Shown piece after piece: positions 11,448 through 23,761 of a DNA stretch of 64,000 bases. Below the pieces are notes generated by a model. It was given only the letters and a program-made list of their open reading frames with translations, was not told the origin of the DNA and searched no databases. A program made the position numbers and the translations under genes. Each line of letters starts with the position of its first letter. The first letter of the stretch is position 1. The DNA is from Polytrichum commune (Eukaryota > Streptophyta > Polytrichopsida > Polytrichales > Polytrichaceae). The DNA is taken from NCBI GenBank assembly GCA_950295325.1, contig OX485807.1, positions 25,207,666-25,271,665 on the forward strand, in the 5' to 3' direction.

Positions 11448-13794
11448 AAGTATCTGGGATGTACTCTGTTTGAGCTTATATATCTTAGTGTTATTGTTGG
11501 AGCAAGTTACTACATTTGTATTACGTGTTTCTTCATAGGAGTTATAATTTCATCTACATGCCACAATTTCACCTACATGGATAAGCGTATACATTCCACA
11601 ATATAAGGTTAAGTTTGGCTACTCAGGGTCTATTTGATGATGCGTGTTCTCTATATGGTTTTATAGTGCATTAACTTGCTTCATTCTTGATGTTTAGATT
11701 CCGCATTACATTGGATTGTCGAGGAAGGACTTGAAGGGTAAGGCAGTTACTCTCTTTGATGAAGAGGATCGCCCTTTGTGTGATGGGCTAATTTGCAATA
11801 CCAACCCGCTGGATTGTGTTGACAACAATATACTGGGCGATGAAGATGTTGGAGTTATTATCTTGAACCCCACTGGAAATGTCATTTCCGGGGATTGGGA
11901 GAATACTCTACACCGATGGCCCCTAGCCCTCACGAAATTTGAAGGACATACATTGGCGGAAATATTGATGGCCCATCATAATGCAACCCACGAAGATACG
12001 AGTCGTCGGCGTTTGCTTGGAAAGCGCCGATACAACACTGCAAGGATTACTGCACCTCGGGCACCTGGGAAAAGAATTTGGGGAGCCACTGAGGAGGGGG
12101 CACGGATGTTGTCTATGGTGGATTGCTGCAAGGAGCATTGTTGCCAGTTATTTCCAAGGCCTTTGTTGATAAGTATTCGGGAACACTACTTTGCATTGCC
12201 ATTCAATGCCCGGAAGCTCATTGCCCTTGCAGTGTTTCAAACGATCCAGAGACAAGAGCACAGTGGTAGGGAGACGGTTGTTGTGGAAGGAAGAACAGTT
12301 TGCACTCGTGCTTGGATGAACATCTACATGATATCAAGGGCACAATTTGATAGGAACAAGACCGAGAGCTTGATGGGGGTTAGGGCCCGCGATCATGGGA
12401 ATACAGGAACTAAAAAGCCAAGGGCGAACACAGTGCAGGCACAAGCTACACTTGGAGTTTTGGTTGAAGGTAGAGCGGACTCAATGCCCCATATGACTCG
12501 GACTCTTCCAACTGGTGAAAAAATTGGAACGGAGATGCTCCCTGTAGGAACAACGTGGACCAACCTATTGGAGGAAGTGAACGACTTGGACAAAGACCTC
12601 GGTTACGCGCCTGTCTCTATGTCAAATTTAAGCCGCCTTCATCGGCAACATTTCAAGCAGTATGTTATAAAGAGCCCTGGTGACAACTTCTCGCGTTGTG
12701 GAACCTGTGCAGCTTTCAAGGATTTGTTACGAATACATACAAAAGGCACTTCTGGGTACTTGGCCATCTCGAAGGCTAGCAACAGGCATCTATCATTGCA
12801 GGAGTCCCATAGAAACAATTACTATAAAGATAGGATCTTATCAAAGTACTCTCCGAAAGAGGTCCTCTGTATCATCCATGACAAAATGGATTATGGAAAA
12901 ACAGCGCTTCCTGTTTTCGCGCACAAAAACAAACGTGTTGATAAATACGAGCGGTTCCCAATATCCATTGCCGGGATGATTGCACATGGACACTCTGATG
13001 TGAATTACGCGCATTATGTTCTTGACATGTACCCATCTGATGCGAACTTCACCATCACATCCATCATGAAGTTGCTTTGTCAACTTGAGGTCGAACCCAT
13101 GTGCTCCAGTCGAGACATTCCTATATCTTCCATAGGTGACCCTTTGCACGACGCACTGGTGGTCGGTGTAGAGAAGTGTTCAGCAACACTTCCTTTACCA
13201 CCAACCGATATTATTCCGCCTACGAGTTTGCCACCCCTCTTGCTTGTCCAGATGGACAATTGTGCGAAGGATAACAAATCAAAATACAACATGTTGTTTT
13301 GATCTGCTCTGATGGCAAAGGGAATCTTTCGTGAAGTCCGGGTGTCTTTCCTAATTGTTGGACATACGCATGAGGATGTGGATGCAATGTTCGGTAGGTT
13401 TGGACAAAGGCTGAAGATTGAGGATTGCCATACCCTCCCAGACCTCATGGCGTCATTCATGGCTGCTGGGGATCCCACTATTGTCCCGTCCTTGATACAT
13501 GAGGTCGTTGACTTCAAGGGATGGGTGAAAGGCTACTACAGTGAGTTTGGTCAAGACCGACTTATAGGGCATTCCAAGGCACACCAATTCCGTTTTTATG
13601 TCGACCCTCAAGGAGTGCCATTGATGCAATACAAAGTTTTTTGTACAGATCCAAGTTGGTCACCAGAAGGTGGGATTGCGCTCTGGAATGTGGATCCAAT
13701 CACGAAGAAAACCATGTTCCCACCAGGTTAGTGGTTGTGAGGTTGGTATTGCTATGGAAGTGCACTACCTACTACAAGGTGTGTTGTCCGTGGC

Positions 13795-13814
13795 CCACGG
13801 GCGATCGCCCGTGG
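13795..13814. repeat. Palindrome copy in intron 2
   Basis: A perfect copy of the CCACGGGCGA palindrome sits in the 139-bp intron 13727-13865. Confidence 0.9.
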
Positions 13815-14681
13815 ACCGTTAATCCAAGGTATAGCTCTGACCTCAATGTATGTTTGTTCTTGTAGGTTGTCCCCGACCCGTCCCAAAAAGGGAGATGAAG
13901 GATTCTGTCAACATAAAACTTGGACTTCAAGGTTTTATTAAATATTGGAAGGATACAGCAGATCAAGATAGTTCGGGTAAATATATGGAGTCCATTGCGC
14001 CAACAATTTCATATTGGGAGAATGTGCTTGCGGCTATGGATCTTCCTTTACCGCCAACTCCATTTGAGCTTAGCGAGCCCTTTTGGCCTTCTTCACGGTT
14101 CTCGATTGCAGCAGCCCTACATGAGGACAATGTGCATCTACTTGAGGAGAACATGACCGACTATGCATATGTGGGGCCAGCTAGTTCTCGACCCGCCGAG
14201 ACCTTTCGTCCGGGTGCACACATTAGGGTCGGTCACTATGTCTTACTACGTCCTAGTGATGATTGTCCTAATCCTGTTTGGATGGGACGAGTGATTTCCG
14301 AGCCAAATTTAGCACATGTTGGTCCTCATCCTCGTTCAATTGAGATTGTATATTATGTACCGGTCCTTGGGCAGAGGAGCAAGAAGACATTGGATGATCG
14401 TTATGAGGAATGGGACACCGCAAAATGTTTTAGGTGGACGAGGCTCAAGGATTATGCTCCAGCTCGTCAATCTCTGGATTGTGTTGTGGCATCATGGGCA
14501 AGACAAAAGAATGCGTCCGATGACAATGTGATCATCCCAGCGAGGCAAATTCTCTTCGCTAAGGATAATTTAGATCGATGCACAAGAAGCGAGCATATGA
14601 GCAATGGAGTTCAATTTGAGGATGGGGTACCGACAGGAGGCGTCTAGATTGAACATGCATTGCTCTAGGTAATTTTGGAAT

Positions 14682-14934
14682 CCACGGGCGAAAGCCCGTG
14701 GGTTGACACCTGAGGTAGACACGGACTATCATGTCTGATGCTCAATTTTGATATATGAGAGCATAAAGTAGGGAGTAGCACATATTGACATGACTCTGAG
14801 AGTGTAGGCATTACTCCTTTAACTCGCATCATTGATGTAAACAAACATGGCCACTGTTATATGTTGCGAACATGTTGTCTACGTCCTTCAATGTGCATGG
14901 TGGCCCCAAACAACCCACGGGGAATCGCCCGTGG
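14682..14934. repeat. Two degenerate palindrome copies in the 3' flank
   Basis: CCACGGGCGAAAGCCCGTGG lies at 14682-14701 and CCACGGGGAATCGCCCGTGG at 14915-14934. They keep both outer arms but differ in the centre, and lie 35 and 268 bases after the stop codon. Confidence 0.8.
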
Positions 14935-15860
14935 AGTGTAAGCACAATACTTTTGTGACAATTGATGAGATCTTCCATAATGCAATTGATGATTTGCATC
15001 TATTTATAAACATGTATGGGTGTATTAGAATGTTTGAGGTTTAGTTTAGGAACTCTCAACGGGTGTTCTCTCGTACCAATTGGCAATCATTGCGTTCCCA
15101 TCACGTTCCCTACATTAAATTGAGCGGACCAATTGTCTCATTTTAGTTGATAAGGCCATTACTACATACAAGAGAATGCAATAAAGCCAGCGCACATAGA
15201 AACAAAATCTCAGTGATAAAGGAAGAAACCCTGCCTTACAACTAGCAAAACTTCCACAAACTGGAACACTCAATATACCATAGCAACGAGAGCTTAGTCA
15301 GAAGCTTGAAATCCACCTTCACATTTGTATTTTCTGTCAATTTACACCAAGTGTTGACAAGACCAATTCTAAAAAGAAATAGAACGTACCTTCTATAATG
15401 CTACCATGCATCAAATAGCTCAACCAATAAGATCATGGATCAGTGACATGAACCAAAACAAGACTTGTTTGAGAAATTTAGACATTTCGGAAGCCAATTG
15501 AGGAGAATGTTAAAAGTGGCACATTATGCAATGTTATTATTAGAAATTGCTTGCAACAAACTACAACCCCAAAAAAGACCTGTAAAGGAAAATCAGTCAA
15601 TCAACATTCTCACCACATTGCATCTGAATAAACTGATTCTTATCAAGAATTCAGAATCTCAAATCTTAAGGTCCAAATGATGAATTTCAAGGCAAGTCCA
15701 AATTGTACACACGAATTCCTACAGCACCTCCAAAGAGGACCGGATATGTAAGATAGTATGATATGTCACTCATACATTTATGTGCTACTTCAATCTCCTC
15801 ACGTGATATAACTGGAACTGCAACCACACACTCATGAAACACATTTTATGAACTCAGATC
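14935..15860. other. Noncoding, no recognised gene
   Basis: No domain-bearing ORF. Boundaries of the DUF7869 element were not found here. Confidence 0.4.
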
Positions 15861-15867
15861 CAAAACC

Positions 15868-16230
15868 CTACCAGCAAGACTCGAACATCAACCCCGACAT
15901 CAAAAATATGTGAACAAGAAGTGACCAGTTTTTGAGCAGAAATGCAAGATACTTGTAGTCTTGTACCAAACGTCCATGCCCCACTGCGCTATTCCTATTG
16001 AATTCAATACTTTTAGTTTATGAGGATTGTAGCATCAGCAGGAGATGGTCATTGGCATCATTAATTTGTCCACATATACAAAACCTACCAGCAAGACGCT
16101 CTGATGTGTACCCTAACATCAACGAAATGCAAACAAGACACAACCAACCTCTGAGCATAAATGCAACATTCTTGTAACAATGCCTCACTGTGGCATTCCC
16201 ATCTAGTTCAAAACTTTTGACTTCTGAGAA
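15868..16230. repeat. Diverged tandem duplication, period about 211 bp
   Basis: Both halves begin with CCAGCAAGAC (about 15870 and 16089) and share the order of ACATCAA, AACAAGA, GAGCA.AAATGCAA, CTTGTA, and a CCCACTG-type then TTCAATACTTTT/TTCAAAACTTTT ending. Just after it, ACATGGAAATA occurs twice (about 16235 and 16264). Confidence 0.6.
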
Positions 16231-16299
16231 CCCTGGCATCTACACATGGAAATACAAGCCTTCCGACTCTCCACATGGAAATATAGGCCTCCCGAACAA

Positions 16300-18470
16300 A
16301 TGTTTCCTTGCCAACACCCACTAGATCTTTTTAATAACACTTGCTTCCAGCAGAATTTTCTGAGACTACTGTGTCAAAGCAGAGTTGTATTCTTAAATCC
16401 TATGATACCTCATAAACCCCACTTTTGAGAACATCTAGAACCATTCCAGTTCTTGTGCCAGAGCTCTGCCACTGCAAGATACTCTAGACTTGTGGATTTT
16501 TCCAATGTAGCTGCACTCAAAATACAACAACAGAAAGATGCATAAATTGCAAACGAGGTGGAACACATTTGTCCTTTCTAGTAATACACTAAAAACCTAT
16601 GGCTCCATTCCTCACAAGAATATCTTCCAAGAGCCTCTCTTCTCAAGATTCAGCACATCCTAAACCCTATGAAACAAACTCCATTCCCTACGAGATCCAC
16701 CAAACCCCCTCCCCCTTAAAAGAAGCATATCTTCTCCATTTTCCAACACTTCACGCATATTATGAAGTATCCTCTCCTTGCCCAAACGCTACTGGCTCCC
16801 TAATTGAATTGGTGGAAAGATTCTATTCAATGATCGGGGAGAACCGACGGTTCTTTATAAATGAACTGATTGCTATGGACACATAACCGGATATGGAGGA
16901 GGGTAGTAAGATGGGCATCCGATCTACCAAGGGAGGAAACCAAATATTAATGGGTATTAAATTTGAATACCCATTTAATTCACGGGTTGAAGGTGTAAAC
17001 CCTCAGATATTAACTGTCCCCCGGAGGGTATCCGTGAATATCGGCTAACCACATTTTGTCGGATCTCAGCCGTGTATGGGGAGGGTCATGAGGGAGATAG
17101 TGGTCCCCTCCCCCCGCCATTTTTCCACTCAATTTTCACTCTCGCTCCCCTCATCCTTGCTCCTCCCCCTTGCCCCTGCTCTTCCCGATCGCTCCACTCC
17201 TGCCCTCCCCCTCGGCACAGGTCCAACTCCCATCTCCCTGGTTGCGTTCGCTTGGGCCTCCGCCCAACCTATTGGGGAGCTTGTGGATCGGCTTTGAAGT
17301 AGATGTGGTGAGAGATGTCAGCTCTTAGATGTAGTGAGAGATGTAGAGCATCTTAGGACTCTTGTACTTTTTGCAAAACAAAATCTTGACGAAAGACTTG
17401 AAATCTTGACACAAAACTACACACATACACATGTGGTGAGTGGAAAATGGAGAACTCATGGATCGGCTTCAAGATCAACTAAAGTAATATTGGCTATATT
17501 TGTGTTTTGTGGATGTAATCTTGGCGCTTCTTGATGTAGGTCGGATCACAAGGCAGGAGATACATTTCTGACAGTTTAACTCAACAAGAATTGTTCTATA
17601 ATGCATTCTAAATCGCTAGAATATGCTTCGAGTCCTTAGTTCTAGCATGTTCGTCTCTTGTTCTATGCATGAACTGGAAGCTTGATGAAAATGAGTCTCG
17701 GAGTGGACCATTTACGACAATGAGAAGCTGGCAAGATTTTAATTCTTGATGTAGGCCGCTATTGAGGATCACTGTGGAGATCTTCTTGTGATTTTTCGGT
17801 TGGTTATGTGAAAATTCAGTATTTTGCACTTGGGAGACGTGCAGTAGTAGCCATGTCCATAAACCAGGGTATAGTGTCATCCTGTAGGTTTAAGATGGCT
17901 AAATGCTTGGTGGGTTAGGGTGTTGTTTTGCTTAGACTTAGGTTGCTGGTTTGTTGGACTTAGCTTGTTGGTTTGTTTAATTATTTTGGTTTATGGTTAT
18001 GTTGAAAGTTTTAAGACTTCTTCTTGGTTGGATCTACACGTCTATGTTATTGCATTAACGCACGGACACATTGGAATTGGGTTTCATTTGTGAATTACTT
18101 TAACTTAGGTGTTGGTAGATTATTTGCAATTGCTTTTGCTTACAGTTGGATATGTTCGCCTTATGTTCGCCTTATAATTGTACTTTAGGATATTTGTTGA
18201 GTCCAAAAAAATTGTCTTCACATACTGAAAAGACAAAAATGTCTCCGTAGTATACTGTATAAAAACTCACAAAGTGATGACATAACAATTATTCAAACAT
18301 CGTCATCATCTGAAGGTTGTATCTCTTGTCTAGATTTGACTCCACTAGAAATTGATGTGATTCAGTGGAAGAATGTATGATATAATATATTTGATTGGAT
18401 TGAATTTGCACCTGTAACGGGTAGGATTTTTATTTACAAAGTTTGTAAACAGAAATGAGGCAGATAAAGT
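16300..18470. other. Noncoding, no recognised gene
   Basis: ORFs at 16599-16886 and 17072-17302 are low-complexity or CT-rich (17100-17220 is strongly C-rich on the plus strand) and match no family I recognise. The rest is AT-rich. Confidence 0.35.
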
Positions 18471-18479
18471 TTCGCTACT

Positions 18480-19700
18480 ACATGCAGTATTAACATTCAA
18501 ATATCAGCCTTTCAAGACCATGAGAAGAATGCAGAGCATAGACGCTTGACTTAGGCAATATAAAAATAAGAGCGAACAATGAAAAGAGAGATTGTAGAAG
18601 CAAATTGAGCATGCAATGAAACCATGCATTTTGTGTTTCAAACATCGTATTACATAGAGAAATAAATCATTTCCTTTAAAAAGAAATTGGTTTGTGCTCT
18701 TTATTTGTGGAGGTAAAAACTAATGTGACGGAGAAACTTTATCATGATGAAAAAAGTTGTGATGAAATTTTATTTAACATATTATCAGTGATTCAAATAA
18801 AATTTTAGATAGGGTTTGAGATTCTAGGTTTGTTAATATTATGATTGATGAGTTTACAAATATATCTATAACAAACCATTTTGTTGTATTTGCTAGTTTT
18901 ATAGAATTTTTTTTTTGTTTTTTGCATTAATGTTGGATTATTGCATATTGAAGACAAAAATAAAGATGCATGTATAATTTTCGAGATATTAACAAAAATT
19001 TGAAAAAATGCGGACTAAATTTTGACAAGTTTGTAGGATTTGACTTCCATAGAACGTCGATCATTATTGGCAAACAAAATAATATTGCAGCGCGTTTAAA
19101 AAAACATGTAAATTTTTTGTTAACTTCTATCCATTATGTGGCATATAGGACAAACTCAGTGGCTAAAGATGCAACAAAAATTCTGCCTTGTAAAGAGATT
19201 TCTAGAGAAATAGATGCACTTTTGAATTTAGTAGCAATGCGTCTCAAGAAGTCTTAGAAGAGAAAAATTGCATTGCTTCAATTATAAGAGAAGTTTGCTG
19301 ATTTTACAAAATGTTAGAAAATATACCAAAAAGTTAAGTGATTGTCATAGTGGCAAACCGTAATAATCCTTTATGATTATTTAGAGAGCAATCTAACCTA
19401 CTTTCGAGATTATTATAATACTATAGAGGATGAAGTTGGATCTCATATATTTACAGAACTTCATATGTTGAAGTTCATCTGGATGTTTTATTTTTTAGCT
19501 GATATTTTCCATGTTTTGTTCATGTTATTACATTTATTTCAGAAGAAGTTTGTGAATATAATTATAAAATATTTAGTAATAGAAACTGATATTATTCAAA
19601 TCTGTATGTTTTTCATTGAAGAGATTATAGATTTGAATAGTTTGACATATAATATAAAAATTTGATATCACATTTTTTTTAAACGTGGTCATCAAGAAAA
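18480..19700 (+). pseudogene. hAT-superfamily (DUF4371/ZMYM6-like) transposase relic
   Basis: A decayed coding region can be followed across many stops and frameshifts. About 18830-18910 reads MIDEFTNISITNHFVVFASF, close to the MIDESTD.S...VVFA core of this family. The open stretch 18970-19257 contains LNFDKFVGFDFHRTSIIIGK and VAYRTNSVAKDATKILPCKE, matching the conserved GFGSDGAS.M.GK and C.AHR.NL...DA segments. About 19330-19560 keeps WQ...L.DYLESNLTYF and LADIFHVL. Substitutions are biased toward A and T: expected His, Cys, Gly and Ser codons have changed, as expected for long-methylated DNA. Not functional. Confidence 0.65.
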
Positions 19701-21190
19701 ATCTATAAGGAATTATTTAATGAAATTGGGAGAAGTAAAAATCATGATATTGAAATAATACGGGATGGAACGAGGCAAAACCTCGTAGATGCAGTAGTAT
19801 TTCAAAAGTAATTTATGTTGGTGGTGTACAATGCATTAGAGTGTAAATTTGAAGACAACCATATCATGACAACGTTTAAAGTGTTGAATCCGATTAATAT
19901 GTTGTCTAAATAAGTTGGTTTGACTAATTGGGGGTGGTTTGAGTTGTTATATGGCCAATATGAAATTGAGTGTAAAATTAAAGGAAGAAAGACATGATAT
20001 TATCAGTAAATTATGTTGCAATCATAATAAAATTCTCTGCATCTAAATTACAAACAACTACCGATTGGTTGGACAAAAATTTCAAAGATGTTTGATCAAT
20101 GATCATTTGGAATCACACCTTAACAGTTAATTATGAAAACTTGTTAATTTTAGATGAGATTGTTAGAGTACAATGTATTAGCACAGCGAGTTGTAAAATG
20201 ACAGTTTTAGTCCAAAATTACATAAAAATCAAACACATGAATAGAATATAGACAAAAAATGTGAAGAATATTTTGTGGGTAATTTTAGAGGGGCTAATCG
20301 AATGTTGTCATGCAATTATTAATGAAGTCATAGAAATATGAAAAAACAACATCAAATTTAAATATTTATTCTCTCATCCAGCTTGGTATGTATGTGGAGT
20401 TGTTGGTCCTTAGCAAGAACGCAACTAATTTGTTGTGATTTGTTTTGCATCAAATTTAAACTATTATATTGGTGGTTAATTGTACTAACATAAATCCGTC
20501 ATTTGAACCAAGTTCAATTTTTGCTAAGGATAAATTGGGTTTTTTTATGAAGGAATGTAATTTAGTTGAAAAAAATGAAAACTGGCCAAATTTTTATTTA
20601 AACGGATTTTTTACCCACCACGGGTTTTTTTTACATTCGGATTTCAACCAAGCTAAAATGCCAAATGGGGGTAATGAATCGGATCAACTAGGTGGATCCA
20701 ACCCGAACCAACAAATAATAAATTCCAACTGGTTGGAGCCCATTTCAACCAGTTATTAGAGGGTTTGTGTAGAAAAACTCCCCAACCACTATTTCTATTA
20801 AATGCATTGGGATAGATCAATCGGTCCATTATTGCAAAACGTGATGAATTGAAGGAGGGAGTGTTGTACTAGAACCTACGGCGAGGGAATCTCACAGTGA
20901 GAAGGCCACATGTGGGGAGCGGGTGGTGGGCTTCAGTTGCGAGGGGGCATACGAAGAGGTGACGGTGGTTGTGATGGTAGCCATTTCCATAGCTGATCAA
21001 TCTTTTGCAACGACAACAAGGTTTCACAACTCCAACGAACTATCTAGGAACATAGGGGAACGTGGGAAACGTAGGACGTTGTAATTGTAAAACATCATGT
21101 ATTCACACTACATGTAACGAAATTAAATCATACAAAGAGTTTCACAAAAGAATAATCGGGGGGGGGGGGTAGTCATTGGTTGGAGTAGCA
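19701..21190. other. AT-rich noncoding, possibly more hAT debris
   Basis: Very AT-rich to about 20460 and possibly the distal part of the hAT relic. The ORF at 20469-20759 has no recognised domain. A poly-G run lies at about 21160-21169. Confidence 0.35.
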
Positions 21191-21455
21191 ATATACGTGC
21201 GAACAAATGATAGGGTATTTTAAAAACATGGGGGCAAAATTTTATAATTGGACTTCAAAGTAATATAGGGTATCAAAAATGACATTGGACATCTTTAAAG
21301 TACTATAGGGTATGGAATAATAGGTAATTTGGAATTATAAGTAATGCAAGCCATTTTTCTATTAACCCAAAGTAGAAATTTGCATAATGATAGCATGTGA
21401 AAAAAAAAATTGAAAGTAATACCCCCTATAAAATAGTGGTTGTTCGCACCTATAT
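21191..21455. mobile_element. 265-bp MITE
   Basis: Left end ATATACGTGCGAACAA (21191-21206) and right end TTGTTCGCACCTATAT (21440-21455) form a terminal inverted repeat with one mismatch in 16. The interior is AT-rich and noncoding. Superfamily unknown; no clear target duplication. Confidence 0.5.
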
Positions 21456-22118
21456 CCTTAACTTTTTAACACATTGCCCCCCGAGAGAATAATTAAACTT
21501 CTTCAAATTTGATTAAATGGTTTTATACTGTACAAGGTGCTATTTCATCTTTACTAACACCGGAATGTAGTTTCCACGTGGGATTCAAAGGGTCACAACT
21601 AGTGCAGAATTGATGAGTGACAAAACTCAAAGAAATTGTAATTTATTTTTTGTCAAAATAGAGAGCCATCCGTGGTTTATCATGAAGTTATACAACCCTA
21701 GAACATCCAAATCCAGGTGTTTGGAATGTTACAACAATGAGTCCTACGAGAGCATTACAACACTGTAAACTAGTGGACATACCAAATATGCCCAAGTGGA
21801 AAACCGTTGCTAACTGGGGCCCTATGTACTATAATTAGCTCCCCTTCAAATGACTCTCATGGGCGCATCCTCTGACTGTGTACAAGTTGCACATCATCAG
21901 TCATATTCTTGAAGACTCCTTTTCCATGTTCATGCATCTCTTCCCCATACCACTGTAGTTATCAGCTTCAAGTCCTGGGGAAAAGCAGGTGACGATAACA
22001 AAGCCAACTCTGATTCAGTCCTTGAACCATGCCTCAGCTTTCTTGTGCAAAGACTTTGTCTCTTGTATATCTTGTCAAAAAACTCCTGACACATATGAAC
22101 GTCTATGTTAGCTTAATA

Positions 22119-22850
22119 CAGTCAAGACTCTATAAATTTTACAAGTTGGGAGTAGCAAAAAAAATGACATATATAGAATTATAATAAGTTGCACTTATAG
22201 AATTCGTACCGATGATTAATAACGTTTATAAAAATAACACTCAAAATTTCTAAAAATGAAGAACATAACGTTTTTTAATAATAATAAATGAAAGTACAAA
22301 TGATAATATATAATTCAACTAAACTAATTGAAAGAAATAATCTATATAGTAGTAACTTGACGAGATTCTTCCAACTAAACTCACCAAAAGGAAGAGTCTA
22401 TAGTAGTATGACGAGAAGCTTCCAAATGATGAGATGAAACTTCCTTCTGGAGTCCTTGAATGCTCCTGATGTGTAATAAGGCATCATTTGGTCTTTGTTC
22501 AAAGCATTTCTTCAAAGTCTCTAGAGAATGCTCAGCAACACTAAACCCTACAACTTCTTCTACCACATCAACCATAACCTCATCAACATCAATTTCTTGA
22601 TGTTTTGAGGAATACATAATATCCAAAAACTCCTCATCGGTAGGTTCATAGGGGTTGTTTAAATCAAACTCCATCTCATAATTGAGGTATTCATGAGCAT
22701 TCATCACGTCACCCACCTCACTATCAGATGACAATAATGTCGGTTGATGAAGTAGAGTAGCAACTTCATCAACCTCTACCAAGCGCCTAGCTTCCTCTAT
22801 CTCCCTCTCAATAGAGATCGAAAGAACACCCGTGTGCCACTAACAATTTT
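22119..22850 (-). pseudogene. pogo/Tigger-type transposase relic with terminal repeat
   Basis: The open stretch 22381-22782 (minus), extending upstream to about 22842, encodes a transposase C-terminus. It has HTGVLS, a DEVATLLHQ segment, an acidic YEPTDEEFLDIM region, then KKCFEQRPNDALLHI and a final HTTIDSSFW, like the FEQ...QTSLDSFF tail of pogo/Tigger proteins. A stop splits the NCW-HTG motif, and the catalytic core is missing. At 22119 a CAGTCAAGACTCTATAAATT end follows TA, like the CTCTATAAATT ends of plant pogo elements (Lemi1 type). The other end was not found. Confidence 0.6.
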
Positions 22851-23759
22851 GAATTGTTCGCAAAGAATACAGGATAAATGTGATTACATGTTTAAAATGT
22901 ATGCTCTCATATATTACTACCTTGATTTTCTCAAAATTAAGACTTATAAAGGTGCAATTAACAAAGAAGGGAGTAGAGCATGTTATAACACTTAACACAT
23001 AACACTCACTAGTCTTACCAATTGTGTTTTTGTAGGGGTACAAGGTAGCAAAGGTAGCATTACTTTTGAGTTTTACTTAGGCTATTTTTAATTTGTTTGG
23101 GTAGTTACTTTCAATGCTTATAATTAATTGTGTCGGTTTCTAGGACAAAACTAATGCCAAGTGGTGGTAAAGGTTCTAATCTAGGCTAAATTATGATGTA
23201 AACAAATTTAAATAGCTATAAAAGCAACGGAAAAGTTGGTGAGGTCAAAAACATAGTTGCACTTTTTGGAAAAGTCTCCCAACACCTGCCTTGGAAACCT
23301 CTTTGATATCTTTTTGAAGCTACTATATTTGATTAATTATCCATTCACTCACCCTTGCTTTACAAGCTTTTCCCTTCTTGTTGAGGTAATATTGCGGGTA
23401 CTCAAAGAATACCCTCCTAGCATTGCTACTTAATGTTATGCAATTTGCAAAGTTTGTTTGAATGAAAAACGCAACAGCATGCAAGGGCATTGTTTCCACC
23501 TGGTAATTAAGGTAGTCTGGTCCAACCTCTTAGGCATTTTAAAGCTCATGCATGGAGATGGCATTGCTAGATCTAAGGAAATAGCAAATGCTCTTTCCAT
23601 GTAAGGTTGTCCGAGGTGTTTGTGATGCACTACAATCCTACCCACTTGAATTGAAGATTTGATCAAGTAAGGCAGATCGATGGAAAGTGAGGGGCAGGGA
23701 GGGGCAAGCACATAGGACTCTCCCACATAAACTAGCACTAACAAGAATTCGGTAGTCAG
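22851..23759. other. Noncoding, no recognised gene
   Basis: The minus-strand ORF at 23436-23813 has no recognised domain and runs into the Tc1/mariner-type element that starts at 23762. Confidence 0.4.
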
Positions 23760-23761
23760 TA

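Larger units (their letters stand above)
11099..14647 (+). pseudogene. DUF7869 DDE-like transposon protein, one in-frame TGA
   Basis: Proposed exons: 11099-11128 (starts MERGAQVDEE), 11698-13726 and 13866-14647; phases agree and give about 946 codons. The middle exon has the pattern of DUF7869 proteins: MDYGKTALP (D at about 408), then LLVQMDNCAKDNKSKY (D at about 530), then FLIVGHTHEDVDAMF (about 561-575). Three acidic positions in this order resemble an RNase H-fold/DDE nuclease, which is inference. The reading frame is interrupted once by TGA at 13300-13302, between NMLF and SALMAKG, in the middle of the conserved core; the frame stays open on both sides. The last exon (PRPVPKREMKD onward) is of unknown function. 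Both introns contain copies of a 20-bp palindrome, as does the 3' flank. The gene is either a very young pseudogene or needs stop readthrough. Confidence 0.7.
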
